From Paraburkholderia sp. C35 (GTDB lineage Bacteria > Pseudomonadota > Gammaproteobacteria > Burkholderiales > Burkholderiaceae): a stretch of 51,252 nt of DNA. This document shows, one piece after another, positions 7,753 to 16,479 of this stretch; the stretch's first letter is position 1; each line of letters begins with the position of its first letter. Both the position numbers and the translations under genes were made by a program. The DNA lies in NCBI RefSeq assembly GCF_003121405.1, contig NZ_QBUY01000057.1, forward strand, positions 1 through 51,252. The letters are read 5' to 3'. A model generated the notes under the pieces. That model was not told where the DNA came from. It searched no databases and worked only from the letters and a program-made list of their open reading frames with translations.

Positions 7753-9222
7753 ATGCCCGCATACGGCCTGCAACGTCTTTACATCGGTGGCGAATATGTC
7801 GACGCCACCAGCGGCGTGAGCTTCGATACCTTCGATCCCGCCACGGGCGAACGGCTCGCCACCGTGCAGCAAGCGGGCGAAGCCGATATCGAACGCGCCG
7901 TGCAGTCCGCGCGCGAAGGCCAGCGCGCATGGGCCGCGCTCACGGCCATGCAGCGTTCGCGTATCCTGCGGCGCGCGGTCGAACTGCTGCGCGAGCGCAA
8001 CGACGAACTCGCCGAACTCGAAATGCGCGATACGGGTAAACCGATTGCCGAAACGCGCGCCGTCGATATCGTGACGGGCGCAGATGTGATCGAGTACTAC
8101 GCAGGCCTCGCGACTGCCATCGAAGGTCAGCAGATACCCCTGCGCGCCGAATCGTTCGTCTACACGCGTCGCGAGCCGCTGGGCGTCACGGCGGGCATCG
8201 GCGCGTGGAACTATCCGATCCAGATTGCGTGCTGGAAGTCGGCACCCGCGCTTGCCGCGGGCAACGCGATGATCTTCAAGCCCAGCGAAGTCACGCCGCT
8301 GTCCGCGTCGAAACTCGCGGAGATCTATCTTGAGGCAGGCGTGCCGCCTGGTGTGTTCAACGTCGTGCAAGGCGATGGCCGCGTCGGCGCAATGTTGAGT
8401 GCGCATCCCGGCATCGCGAAGATCTCCTTCACGGGCGGCGTGGAAACGGGCAAGAAAGTGATGTCGATGGCGGGCGGATCGTCGCTGAAAGAAGTGACGA
8501 TGGAACTCGGCGGCAAGTCGCCTCTGATCGTGTTCGATGATGCCGATCTCGATCGCGCCGCCGATATCGCCGTCACCGCCAACTTCTTCAGTGCAGGCCA
8601 GGTGTGCACGAACGGCACGCGCGTATTCGTGCATCAATCGGTGCTGCAGGCCTTCGAAGCGCGCGTGATCGAGCGCGTGAAACGCATCCGTATCGGCAAA
8701 CCTTCCGACCCGTCAACCAATTTCGGCCCGCTCGCCAGCGCCGCGCAACTGGATAAGGTGCTGGGCTACATCGAAAGCGGCAAGCAGCAAGGCGCGCGTC
8801 TGGCGCATGGCGGTGCGCGCATGACTGACGGCGACTACGCGCGCGGCCAATACGTGCTGCCCACCGTGTTCGCCGATTGCCGCGACGACATGAAGATCGT
8901 GCGCGAAGAAATCTTCGGCCCGGTGATGAGCATCCTGAGTTTCAACGACGAAGACGAAGTCATCGCACGCGCCAACGACACGATTTACGGCCTCGCCGCT
9001 GGTGTCGTCACAGAGAACCTGTCGCGCGCGCATCGCGTGATTCACCGGCTCGAAGCCGGTATCTGCTGGATCAACACGTGGGGCGAATCGCCCGCAGAAA
9101 TGCCCGTGGGCGGCTACAAACAGTCGGGCGTGGGCCGCGAGAACGGCATCACGACACTCGAACACTACACGCGCATCAAATCCATCCAGGTCGAACTGGG
9201 CCAATATCAGCCCGTGTTTTGA
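7753..9222 (+). CDS. betB: Betaine-aldehyde dehydrogenase
   Basis: A 489-aa NAD(P)-dependent aldehyde dehydrogenase that converts betaine aldehyde to glycine betaine in the cytosol. The family Glu motif VTMELGGKSPL and the catalytic Cys in FFSAGQVCTNGTRVFV are present. The coenzyme-binding region includes GAWNYPIQIACWKSAPALAAGNAMIFKPSE. GTG at 7750 and ATG at 7753 both follow AAGGAG; ATG with 8-nt spacing is chosen. It lies 42 bp after betI and 11 bp before betA, so the three are probably one operon. The product protects against osmotic stress or feeds carbon and nitrogen metabolism. Confidence 0.96.
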   Translation: MPAYGLQRLYIGGEYVDATSGVSFDTFDPATGERLATVQQAGEADIERAVQSAREGQRAWAALTAMQRSRILRRAVELLRERNDELAELEMRDTGKPIAETRAVDIVTGADVIEYYAGLATAIEGQQIPLRAESFVYTRREPLGVTAGIGAWNYPIQIACWKSAPALAAGNAMIFKPSEVTPLSASKLAEIYLEAGVPPGVFNVVQGDGRVGAMLSAHPGIAKISFTGGVETGKKVMSMAGGSSLKEVTMELGGKSPLIVFDDADLDRAADIAVTANFFSAGQVCTNGTRVFVHQSVLQAFEARVIERVKRIRIGKPSDPSTNFGPLASAAQLDKVLGYIESGKQQGARLAHGGARMTDGDYARGQYVLPTVFADCRDDMKIVREEIFGPVMSILSFNDEDEVIARANDTIYGLAAGVVTENLSRAHRVIHRLEAGICWINTWGESPAEMPVGGYKQSGVGRENGITTLEHYTRIKSIQVELGQYQPVF

Positions 9223-9233
9223 GGGAGCGCAGC

Positions 9234-10952
9234 ATGGCAGCGAAAGAGTACGACTACATCATCATCGGTGCGGGATCGGCAGGCAATGTGCTCGCCACGC
9301 GCCTGACGGAAGACCGTGACGCGACCGTGCTGCTGCTCGAAGCGGGCGGTCCCGACTACCGTTTCGATTTCCGCACGCAGATGCCTGCCGCCCTCGCCTA
9401 TCCGCTGCAAGGGCGCCGCTATAACTGGGCCTATGAAACGGACCCGGAACCGTTCATGAACAACCGTCGCATGGAATGCGGGCGCGGCAAAGGTCTTGGC
9501 GGTTCGTCGCTGATCAACGGCATGTGCTATATCCGTGGCAACGCGCTCGACTACGACGGTTGGGCCGAACGAAAAGGCCTTGAAAACTGGGCTTATCTGG
9601 ATTGTCTGCCCTATTTCCGCAAGGCCGAGACGCGCGACATCGGCGCGAACGATTATCACGGCGGCGACGGCCCGGTGCATGTGACGACCAGCAAGCCCGG
9701 TGTGAATCCCCTCTTCGAAGCGATGGTCGAAGCAGGCGTGCAGGCAGGCTATCCGCGCACCGATGACCTCAACGGCTATCAGCAGGAAGGCTTCGGGCCG
9801 ATGGACCGCACCGTGACGGCGAACGGACGTCGCGCGAGCACGGCGCGCGGCTATCTGGATCAGGCGAAGCCGCGCCCCAATCTCACGATCGTCACGCACG
9901 CGACCACCGACCGCATTCTGTTTAGTGGCAAACGCGCGCAAGGTGTCGTGTATCTGGACGGCGACGCGCGCATCACCGTGCATGCGCGCCGCGAAGTGCT
10001 GCTATGCAGCGGCGCGATTGCCTCGCCGCAGATCCTGCAGCGCTCGGGTGTCGGGCCTGGCGCATGGCTGCGCGAACTCGACATTCCCGTCGTGCTCGAT
10101 CTGCCGGGTGTCGGCCAGAACCTGCAGGATCATCTCGAGATGTACATGCAGTACGAGTGCAAGGAACCCGTGTCGCTCTACCCTGCACTGCTGCTGCGCA
10201 ATCAGCCCGCCATCGGCATCGAATGGATGCTGAAGGGCACGGGCATCGGCGCGAGCAATCATTTCGAAGCGGGCGGCTTTATCCGCACACGCGACGACGA
10301 TCCGTGGCCAAACATCCAGTATCACTTCCTGCCCGTCGCGATCAATTACAACGGCACCAACGCGATCAGGATGCACGGCTTTCAGGCGCACGTCGGCTCG
10401 ATGCGTTCGCCGAGCCGTGGCCGCGTGAAGCTGCGTTCGCGCGACCCGCGCGAGCATCCGTCGATTCTCTTCAACTACATGTCCGAAGCACTCGACTGGC
10501 GCGAGTTCCGCGACGCGATCCGCATTACGCGCGAGATCATTGCGCAACCGGCACTCGACCACTTCCGTGGGCGCGAGCTGAGCCCCGGCGCCGAACTGCA
10601 AAGCGACGCACAGATCGACGCCTTCGTGCGTGCACGTGCGGAAACGGCCTACCATCCGTCGTGCTCGTGTGCGATGGGCTACGACGATATGGCCGTCGTC
10701 GATGTCGAAGGCCGCGTGCATGGTCTCGAAGGACTGCGCGTAGTCGACGCATCGATCATGCCGCGCATCACCACAGGCAATCTGAACGCGCCGACCATCA
10801 TGCTGGCGGAGAAAATCGCCGACCGCATTCGCGGGCGCGCGCCGCTCGCGCGTTCTACTGCGCCCTACTATGTGGCGAACGGCGCACCGGCACGCGGCAC
10901 GAAGGAAGTTGCGCGCGCACCTTCGCAGAGCATGACCGCTCACACGCATTGA
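9234..10952 (+). CDS. betA: Choline dehydrogenase
   Basis: A 572-aa GMC-family flavoprotein that oxidises choline to betaine aldehyde, usually at the inner membrane and linked to the respiratory chain. The FAD motif YIIIGAGSAGNVLATRL is at the N-terminus. The GMC signature 1 region is GRGKGLGGSSLINGMCYIRG and signature 2 is GAIASPQILQRSGVG. The catalytic His lies in YHPSCSCAMG near residue 470. The C-terminus (about 540-572) is a short variable tail. GGGAGC precedes the ATG, and the gene directly follows betB by 11 bp. Length is a little above the usual 556-562 aa because of the tail. Confidence 0.96.
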   Translation: MAAKEYDYIIIGAGSAGNVLATRLTEDRDATVLLLEAGGPDYRFDFRTQMPAALAYPLQGRRYNWAYETDPEPFMNNRRMECGRGKGLGGSSLINGMCYIRGNALDYDGWAERKGLENWAYLDCLPYFRKAETRDIGANDYHGGDGPVHVTTSKPGVNPLFEAMVEAGVQAGYPRTDDLNGYQQEGFGPMDRTVTANGRRASTARGYLDQAKPRPNLTIVTHATTDRILFSGKRAQGVVYLDGDARITVHARREVLLCSGAIASPQILQRSGVGPGAWLRELDIPVVLDLPGVGQNLQDHLEMYMQYECKEPVSLYPALLLRNQPAIGIEWMLKGTGIGASNHFEAGGFIRTRDDDPWPNIQYHFLPVAINYNGTNAIRMHGFQAHVGSMRSPSRGRVKLRSRDPREHPSILFNYMSEALDWREFRDAIRITREIIAQPALDHFRGRELSPGAELQSDAQIDAFVRARAETAYHPSCSCAMGYDDMAVVDVEGRVHGLEGLRVVDASIMPRITTGNLNAPTIMLAEKIADRIRGRAPLARSTAPYYVANGAPARGTKEVARAPSQSMTAHTH

Positions 10953-10958
10953 GCGGCA

Positions 10959-10985
10959 GTGTGCGCCATCATGAATGGCGCACAC
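10959..10985 (+). terminator. Perfect 11-bp stem-loop after betA
   Basis: GTGTGCGCCAT (10959-10969) and ATGGCGCACAC (10975-10985) pair perfectly around a 5-nt loop, 6 bp after the betA stop. No T tract follows, so it may act as a weak terminator or as a 3' stabiliser that separates bet mRNA from the transporter gene. Confidence 0.55.
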
Positions 10986-11116
10986 GTTCCATCCCAATGC
11001 CGAATCTGTTCTATGTGATGGATTAATGGCGGCGTCTACTGGAACGAGCCGGGCTGCGAAGCACTCGACGCTTCGCGGACACAACCGGTCTCTTCCAACA
11101 TCCATTCGAGGATGCC

Positions 11117-12559
11117 ATGCCGACCACTGCTACGCCGTCTGCTTCTTCATCCGCCAAACGGCCCAGCGCCGCCGCGCGTCTCGAACGCCTGCCGTTTTCC
11201 GGGTATCACCGCACCATTTTCATCATCATCGCGATTGCGTTCTTCTTCGATTCCGTCGATCTCGGCACGATGACCTTCGTGCTCGGTTCGATCAAGACGG
11301 AGTTCGGTTTATCGAGCGCAACCACGGGACTCGTCGCGAGCGCGAGTTTCTTCGGCATGGTGCTCGGCGCAGCCGTCGCGGGTCTGTTCGCGGACCGCTT
11401 CGGACGTCGCCCCGTGTTTCAGTGGAGCATGGTGTTGTGGGGCGTCGCGTCGTACCTGTGCTCGACGGCGCAAAGCGTCGATGCGCTGATCGTGTATCGC
11501 GTGCTGCTCGGCATCGGCATGGGCATGGAGTTCCCCATCGCGCAAACGCTGTTGTCCGAATTCGTGCCGACGTCGTCGCGCGGCCGTCTCGTCGCGTTGA
11601 TGGACGGCTTCTGGCCGCTCGGCTTCATCGCGGCGGGCGTCGTGTCGTTTGTCGTGCTGCCGCATTTCGGCTGGCGCACGGTGTTCGCGCTGCTCGCGAT
11701 TCCCGCTGTGTTCGTGCTGATCGTACGCCGCATCGTGCCCGAATCGCCGCGCTGGCTCGAACATCGCGGACATCTGGCACAAGCCGATGCCGTGCTCGAC
11801 CAGATCGAAGCGAAGGTGATGAAATCGAAAGGTCTGGGTTCGCTGCCCGCTCCGTCGCTGCTCATCGATCAGGCCGCGCCGTCGAAGCACAGCGCGTTCC
11901 GCGAGATCTGGAGCACGGCTTACCGGCAACGCACGTTCATGGTGTGGGCGTTGTGGTTCTTCGCGCTGCTCGGTTTCTATGGTCTGACATCGTGGCTCGG
12001 CGCCCTGATGCAACAGGCCGGCTTCGCCGTGACGAAATCGGTGCTCTACACCGTGCTGATCTCGCTTGGCGGCATCCCCGGCTTTCTGTGCGCGGCGTGG
12101 CTCGTCGAGCGCTGGGGACGCAAGCCGACCTGCATCGCCTCGCTGGTCGGCGGCGGTGTGATGGCGTACACGTACGGTCAGACTGCCTTGCACGCGGACA
12201 GTGTGACGCTCCTGATCTGCACGGGCCTCGCGATGCAGTTCTTCCTGTTCGGCATGTGGGCCGTGCTCTATACCTACACGCCGGAACTGTACGGCACGGG
12301 CGCACGCGCCACCGGGTCCGGCTTTGCCTCCGCGATTGGCCGCGTCGGCTCGCTGATCGGCCCGTATGCCGTCGGCGTGGTGCTGCCCATCTTCGGACAA
12401 GGCGGCGTGTTCACGCTCGGCGCGCTGTCGTTCGGCGTCGCCGCACTGGCCGTGTGGGTGATGGGCATCGAAACGAAAGGTCTGTCGCTCGAAACGCTGG
12501 TGTCACAGGTCGACGACGAAGCGCCCGCATGGCGCGTGGCCGCCGACGACGCACGCTGA
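11117..12559 (+). CDS. MFS transporter (sugar/aromatic-acid-porter type)
   Basis: A 480-aa inner-membrane secondary transporter with 12 predicted helices. The conserved MFS loop 2-3 motif appears as GLFADRFGRRPVFQW, and its second copy as CAAWLVERWGRKPTC. PESPRWL follows helix 6, a hallmark of the sugar-porter/NiaP-like group. ARATGSGFASAIGRVGSLIGP is in helix 10-11. It lies 164 bp after betA on the same strand but is separated by a strong hairpin, so it may or may not be in the operon. It is not a BCCT or ABC choline carrier. A role in uptake of choline, betaine or a related compound is inferred from position only; the substrate is unknown. Confidence 0.85.
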   Translation: MPTTATPSASSSAKRPSAAARLERLPFSGYHRTIFIIIAIAFFFDSVDLGTMTFVLGSIKTEFGLSSATTGLVASASFFGMVLGAAVAGLFADRFGRRPVFQWSMVLWGVASYLCSTAQSVDALIVYRVLLGIGMGMEFPIAQTLLSEFVPTSSRGRLVALMDGFWPLGFIAAGVVSFVVLPHFGWRTVFALLAIPAVFVLIVRRIVPESPRWLEHRGHLAQADAVLDQIEAKVMKSKGLGSLPAPSLLIDQAAPSKHSAFREIWSTAYRQRTFMVWALWFFALLGFYGLTSWLGALMQQAGFAVTKSVLYTVLISLGGIPGFLCAAWLVERWGRKPTCIASLVGGGVMAYTYGQTALHADSVTLLICTGLAMQFFLFGMWAVLYTYTPELYGTGARATGSGFASAIGRVGSLIGPYAVGVVLPIFGQGGVFTLGALSFGVAALAVWVMGIETKGLSLETLVSQVDDEAPAWRVAADDAR

Positions 12560-12589
12560 CACGTCACACGCAGCGCGTGCTTTCCAGAA

Positions 12590-12627
12590 CCTGTAACGGG
12601 CTTACCCAGGCGTAAGCCTGTTACTGG
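12590..12627. terminator. Long stem-loop after the MFS gene
   Basis: GTAACGGGCTTAC (12593-12605) and GTAAGCCTGTTAC (12612-12624) pair with one mismatch around a 6-nt loop; CC/GG outside extends the stem. It begins 31 bp after the transporter stop. There is no T tract. It could end transcription or bind a protein, since GTAAC half-sites recur downstream. Confidence 0.5.
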
Positions 12628-12691
12628 CAATGCGCTGGACTGATCCGCTCCGATCCACGCTTGCCGCGCGCGCACCGCGTGCGCAGGCGCC

Positions 12692-12732
12692 TTTCACCAC
12701 TGTCAAACCTGTAACCGCGTAACGTGGTGAAA
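12692..12732. promoter_or_regulatory. Inverted repeat before the 67-aa protein gene
   Basis: TTTCACCAC (12692-12700) and GTGGTGAAA (12724-12732) are perfect inverted copies around 23 bp that contain CTGTAAC and GTAAC. The dyad ends 78 bp before the small gene at 12811, a position suited to an operator or 5' leader structure. No binding protein can be named. Confidence 0.4.
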
Positions 12733-12810
12733 CACTCCCGTAGTCAAACTGTCGTGCCGTCCGTTTAGCATGTCCGGACTGCTCGCTCACTTGTCCACGG
12801 AGGTGTGCCG

Positions 12811-13014
12811 ATGTTGAGCCCTCACGAACTGGCGACGCTCATGCTGTTGAATGGCAGTGAACGCCGTATCGAATCGCTCGACCCTGATGTACTCGCATTG
12901 CGCCGTTACGAACTCGTCGAAGTACAGGAGTTACGTGGCGGCATGGCAGCCCTGCAGATCAGCGCACGTGGGCGCGCACTGCTTAAACGGCTGGGAAGGG
13001 AAACGGCCGGCTGA
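12811..13014 (+). CDS. Small conserved-type hypothetical protein (67 aa)
   Basis: MLSPHELATLMLLNGSERR begins a compact 67-aa protein ending ISARGRALLKRLGRETAG. The pattern (helix, then LRRYELVEVQEL, then a basic end) suggests a small winged-helix-like fold resembling the last part of MarR-type proteins, but that is only an impression. GGAGG lies 7 nt before the ATG, so this start is preferred over the GTG two codons earlier. Proteins with this opening occur widely in Burkholderia as uncharacterised short proteins, by recall. It is convergent with the phosphatase gene. Confidence 0.7.
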   Translation: MLSPHELATLMLLNGSERRIESLDPDVLALRRYELVEVQELRGGMAALQISARGRALLKRLGRETAG

Positions 13015-13051
13015 ACCTGAATACCTGAATGTCAGCGCGTGCCGCCTGCAA

Positions 13052-14236
13052 TTATCGCCGGCGCGTGCCTACGCTCTCCGCGACGGGCTGCCGGTCGCTC
13101 ACGATGTTGTACAGACTCATGCGCACCGTGATGTGCATGCCGTTCGACGCAAACGACGACAACGGCTCCGGCCTGGGTTTCGATTCGGTGGCAAGACGCG
13201 GGTTTTCACTCGCCTCTTCTTTCGTGACGACGGGATTGTCTACGGCAGCAGGCAACTCTGCCAATGCCACGTCGCTTTCGCTGACAGGTGCGTCGGCATG
13301 CGCGACACCGTGCGTCGCAGCGGGCATTTCCGCGTCCGCCAGACTGTCGGTCACCAGTGTATCGGTCATCAGCGGCACATCGTCATGCAACGCGCTGGCT
13401 GCCATTGCCGGTTCGCGCCACGCGGGTTCCGCTGCCGTGTCGACACGCGGCGACAGATCGATCCATTTCGCCAGATCCGCGAGATCCATCAGCGTGAGCT
13501 TTCCGCCATAGACGGCACCCGTATCGATGTTGATCACGTTGTCCTTCGCCGTGACCACGGACACCGGCGTATGCCCGACGATCACCGCCGTGATGTTCTC
13601 GATCCGCCCGACTGCATGCGTTTGCGCGCCCACACTGTGGCGCGCCTTGTCGAGCAGGCTGCGCAACGTGTTGCGCGACGGCGCGGGATGCGGCTGATAG
13701 GTCTTCCAGCGCGTGCGTGCCCAGATGGCCTTGCGGCGCGTCTTGCCGTCCGGCCGCTCGCGTTCGATATCGGTAACCAGCCGGTTCCAGTCGGACACGG
13801 GCGAATCCGCGTGCACGATGCCAACCAGACCATGCTCCGTTTCGATCTCGATCAGATACGGCAGCGACGCCATGTACCTGACGATATCGCTCACCCATTG
13901 CCGGTCGTCGGCTCTGTCGAGCAGCCAGTCGCCGCCATTGCCCAGCAGCGACATAGCCTGCTCTTCGCCCGCGTGCCAGCGCACGATGACATCTTCGTGA
14001 TTACCCTTCACTGATTTAATGCCGTATTGCTCGACGGCGTCCAGCACGGAGTCCGATTGCGGGCCGCGATCGACGAGATCGCCGACGGCGAATAGCCGGT
14101 CGCGCTGCGGATCGAAATGGCGCGCTTCCAGTTCCGCACGCAATTGCGCAAAGCAACCGTGCAGGTCGCCCACGACGAAATCACGTCCCGAGTCATTACG
14201 CGGATAGCGGTGAACAGCGCGATAAGGCTCTTTCAT
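13052..14236 (-). CDS. PPP-family serine/threonine-type metallophosphatase with long C-terminal tail
   Basis: A 394-aa protein. Residues about 20-260 are a lambda/PrpA-like phosphatase with all metal and phosphate motifs: GDLHG (23-27), GDLVDRGPQ (52-60), GNHE (78-81) and GHTP (221-224). It should hydrolyse phosphoprotein or other phosphomonoesters with a dinuclear metal centre. Residues about 270-394 form an acidic, Ala/Val/Pro/Glu-rich extension (repeated TDTLVTDS, ESDVALAELPAAV-like stretches) with no known domain and probably little structure, ending with a basic tail. Family members are usually 220-250 aa, so the tail is notable. An AT-rich stretch at 14240-14330 upstream likely holds its promoter. 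Substrate unknown. Confidence 0.85.
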   Translation of the reverse strand: MKEPYRAVHRYPRNDSGRDFVVGDLHGCFAQLRAELEARHFDPQRDRLFAVGDLVDRGPQSDSVLDAVEQYGIKSVKGNHEDVIVRWHAGEEQAMSLLGNGGDWLLDRADDRQWVSDIVRYMASLPYLIEIETEHGLVGIVHADSPVSDWNRLVTDIERERPDGKTRRKAIWARTRWKTYQPHPAPSRNTLRSLLDKARHSVGAQTHAVGRIENITAVIVGHTPVSVVTAKDNVINIDTGAVYGGKLTLMDLADLAKWIDLSPRVDTAAEPAWREPAMAASALHDDVPLMTDTLVTDSLADAEMPAATHGVAHADAPVSESDVALAELPAAVDNPVVTKEEASENPRLATESKPRPEPLSSFASNGMHITVRMSLYNIVSDRQPVAESVGTRRR

Positions 14237-14472
14237 AGTTGGGGCGATACAAAAAACGGCATTGGACGGAAAAAAATAATCCGCAAAATAATTGCAAATA
14301 AATCAGTGAAAAATAAGGGCGGAGTCGGCTGAAAAGCGCGCCGCATCAATGACGGCAAGCATAGCGCGCAGAAATGTGACAAGGTGCTACACAAAAAAGG
14401 ATTGTGTAACTGTTCGTGAAGCGCATTGCTTTTCAGGTATTGCTACTTGCTAACGGTCGTCTTTTTTCGCGC

Positions 14473-15825
14473 CTACGCGGAATCCATCCGTAGCGTGCCT
14501 GGCGCCGCGCACGGCCTTCTTGCGTCGGATGCCAGCATCCGGGCGAGCAATACCCTGGAGATATGCAGTTCAATGGCGGCCGCGTCGAGCCGCCCGTGAT
14601 TGCGCGCAACGGCAAGCTCGACAGCCTGCCATTCAGGAATGTCGCCGGTTTCGTCGGACGCGCTCATCAGCGGGATGCTCGCGACAGGATCGAAGCCGAG
14701 ATCGAGCGCCGTGATCAACGGTCCGTTGCCGGCGACGATGGCATGCCGGATACGATTGATCATCTCCGTCACGTTGCCGGGCCAGGTGTGCGCGTCGAAG
14801 GCTTCCCATGCGCAGACGGAAAAACCTTGCACGTCGTGACGCGAGTCGGATCGAAAACTTTTCAGCAGATGCGCGGCCAGCAGACGAATGTCGGGGCCGC
14901 GCTCGCGCAGTGCGGGAATCGCAATGCAATCGGGCGCAAGCCAGGCAAAAAGGCGCGCATGCAGACGATGCTCGTCTGCTGCGCGTTGCAAGTCGATATG
15001 TGTCGAGCAGATGATGCGCACATTGCGCGCTCCGTTATCGAGCATCTCCGCCAGACGCCGCTGGGTGCCCAGCGGCAATTCGCAGATGCCATCGATATAG
15101 AGCGAGCCGCCTTCCGCCATGTCGAGGCGTGGGCGCTGAATGCTCACGTTACCGTCTTCGACTTTGGTCTCCTCGTCGCCAGATTCGCCAAATAGTGCTG
15201 CTTCCACACGCTCGGGCGCGTACGCCGCGCAATCGATCGATACGAACGGGCCTTCGCGGCGCGCCGATGCAAGATGGACGGATGACGCCGCCTGCGTCTT
15301 GCCGCTGCCCGACTCACCCACGAAGGTCACGGGACGTTCATGTTCCGCTGCGTGGCGTATCGCCGCGCGCACCTCGCCCATTGCCGGACATGCGCCGATC
15401 ATCGCGAGCGCGCCTGCGTTTGCACTCCGGTGCTCGCCCGGTTCTTCCGCCGACGCCGCATACGCACGATCGAGTGCTTGCGCGACCATCTCGGCAGCAG
15501 CAGGCAACCGGATAAAGCTCACGCAGCGCGTGCGCACGATGCGACCGATCTCGGGATCATCCAGATGCGCAGCCGTGACAACAGCCACCCAGCTGATCGC
15601 AGGACTCGCGCGCGTCAGCTGATCGACTTCGTTCAGATCGGCGGGAATGCTCAACGACGGAAACTCAATCAGACCTGCCGCGCGATCGTTGGACAATAGC
15701 GCTGCGCCTTGCCGCTCACGAATATCGATGCACCGCACGCGCCATTGCAATGAGGGAAGATTGCCATCCAGACACGCGCGCTCAGGATTGCACACGTGAT
15801 AGAGCCGTTTCAGGTTGAGGTTCAT
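14473..15825 (-). CDS. Sigma-54-activator-like regulator lacking GAFTGA (VpsR-like)
   Basis: A 450-aa protein with the three-part plan of bacterial enhancer-binding proteins. Residues 1-125 resemble the VpsR-type receiver-like domain, with no clear phosphorylatable Asp. Residues 140-370 form an AAA+ domain with Walker A GESGSGKT (170-177). A Fis-type helix-turn-helix ends the protein (AAAIELHISRVLLARML). Two central functions look lost: the GAFTGA loop that contacts sigma-54 is replaced by GDEETKVEDGN after LFGES, and Walker B reads YIDG (243-246) where the Glu of DE is Gly. So it probably regulates by DNA binding without sigma-54 activation or ATP hydrolysis, as reported for VpsR. Exopolysaccharide or c-di-GMP linkage is inferred only from VpsR. 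Confidence 0.85.
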   Translation of the reverse strand: MNLNLKRLYHVCNPERACLDGNLPSLQWRVRCIDIRERQGAALLSNDRAAGLIEFPSLSIPADLNEVDQLTRASPAISWVAVVTAAHLDDPEIGRIVRTRCVSFIRLPAAAEMVAQALDRAYAASAEEPGEHRSANAGALAMIGACPAMGEVRAAIRHAAEHERPVTFVGESGSGKTQAASSVHLASARREGPFVSIDCAAYAPERVEAALFGESGDEETKVEDGNVSIQRPRLDMAEGGSLYIDGICELPLGTQRRLAEMLDNGARNVRIICSTHIDLQRAADEHRLHARLFAWLAPDCIAIPALRERGPDIRLLAAHLLKSFRSDSRHDVQGFSVCAWEAFDAHTWPGNVTEMINRIRHAIVAGNGPLITALDLGFDPVASIPLMSASDETGDIPEWQAVELAVARNHGRLDAAAIELHISRVLLARMLASDARRPCAAPGTLRMDSA

Positions 15826-16479
15826 GATGTGATCGGTTGACCCGCCTCGAATAATCGAACAAGGACCGACTGCTTCACGCCCCCGTGAAACGTCCGCGAT
15901 CGGTATTCCGAAAAGTAGCGGAATCGCGCTCGCATCAATATGAAGGGTTGTTACCGTTTGAAAACGTCTACACGCGATTGCGCATTGGAGTGTTCACACG
16001 CCTGACGATGCACGTGATCGCGCGAGCCGCGCTGTGCATCACGATGGAAGCATGGCATACCGCAAGTAAAAGCCTGGCCTGACGTTACGCGAGTAACGTT
16101 CCTTTACATTCGATGTGGATGACTGTGGCTAACACAACACATCGGTAAATCGTGGCCATTTGAGGCAGAAGATGTTCCCCATTAGCCGACTATATAACGA
16201 GGAAAGTACTGCATGCAGTGGTAGTTGAACGCAATGAGGCGGTAATTCCGATTCGCAACCCTGCTGCATGGAAGGGCTTACCGTATGGCGTGAGTCGTGG
16301 GCGTGCATGATAACTCGCCATGCTTAAGCGATGCTGATGGAATCGACGCCGCACGCTATTGCCCCGCAAAACCCAGTCAAACTTGCTACACAGACATGAT
16401 GAACGGGAAGCAAACAGCAAGAAAGGTATAGCGGGAATATTTGAAAGAGTCAGGTTCCGGTATTGATCACACGCGCGCC
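15826..16479. other. 654-bp gap without a convincing gene
   Basis: No frame here has a good ribosome site plus family-like sequence. It holds the promoter side of the VpsR-like gene, an ATTCCG/CGGAAT dyad (15905-15924), and the palindrome at 16082-16099. A plus-strand frame ending near 16309 reads like degraded coding sequence but has no start. Confidence 0.5.
16082..16099. promoter_or_regulatory. Perfect 7+4+7 palindrome
   Basis: ACGTTAC (16082-16088) and GTAACGT (16093-16099) flank GCGA. It sits 257 bp upstream of the VpsR-like regulator in otherwise gene-free DNA, so a protein-binding site is plausible. The GTTAC/GTAAC half-sites also occur at 12593-12624. Confidence 0.35.

Noticed and set aside
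10975..12615. 546-codon frame overlapping the MFS gene
   Set aside because: Arg/His-rich shadow of the transporter; the transporter frame has all MFS motifs.
15885..16082. 65-codon plus-strand frame in the 654-bp gap
   Set aside because: No ribosome site and no protein-like pattern; composition near random.
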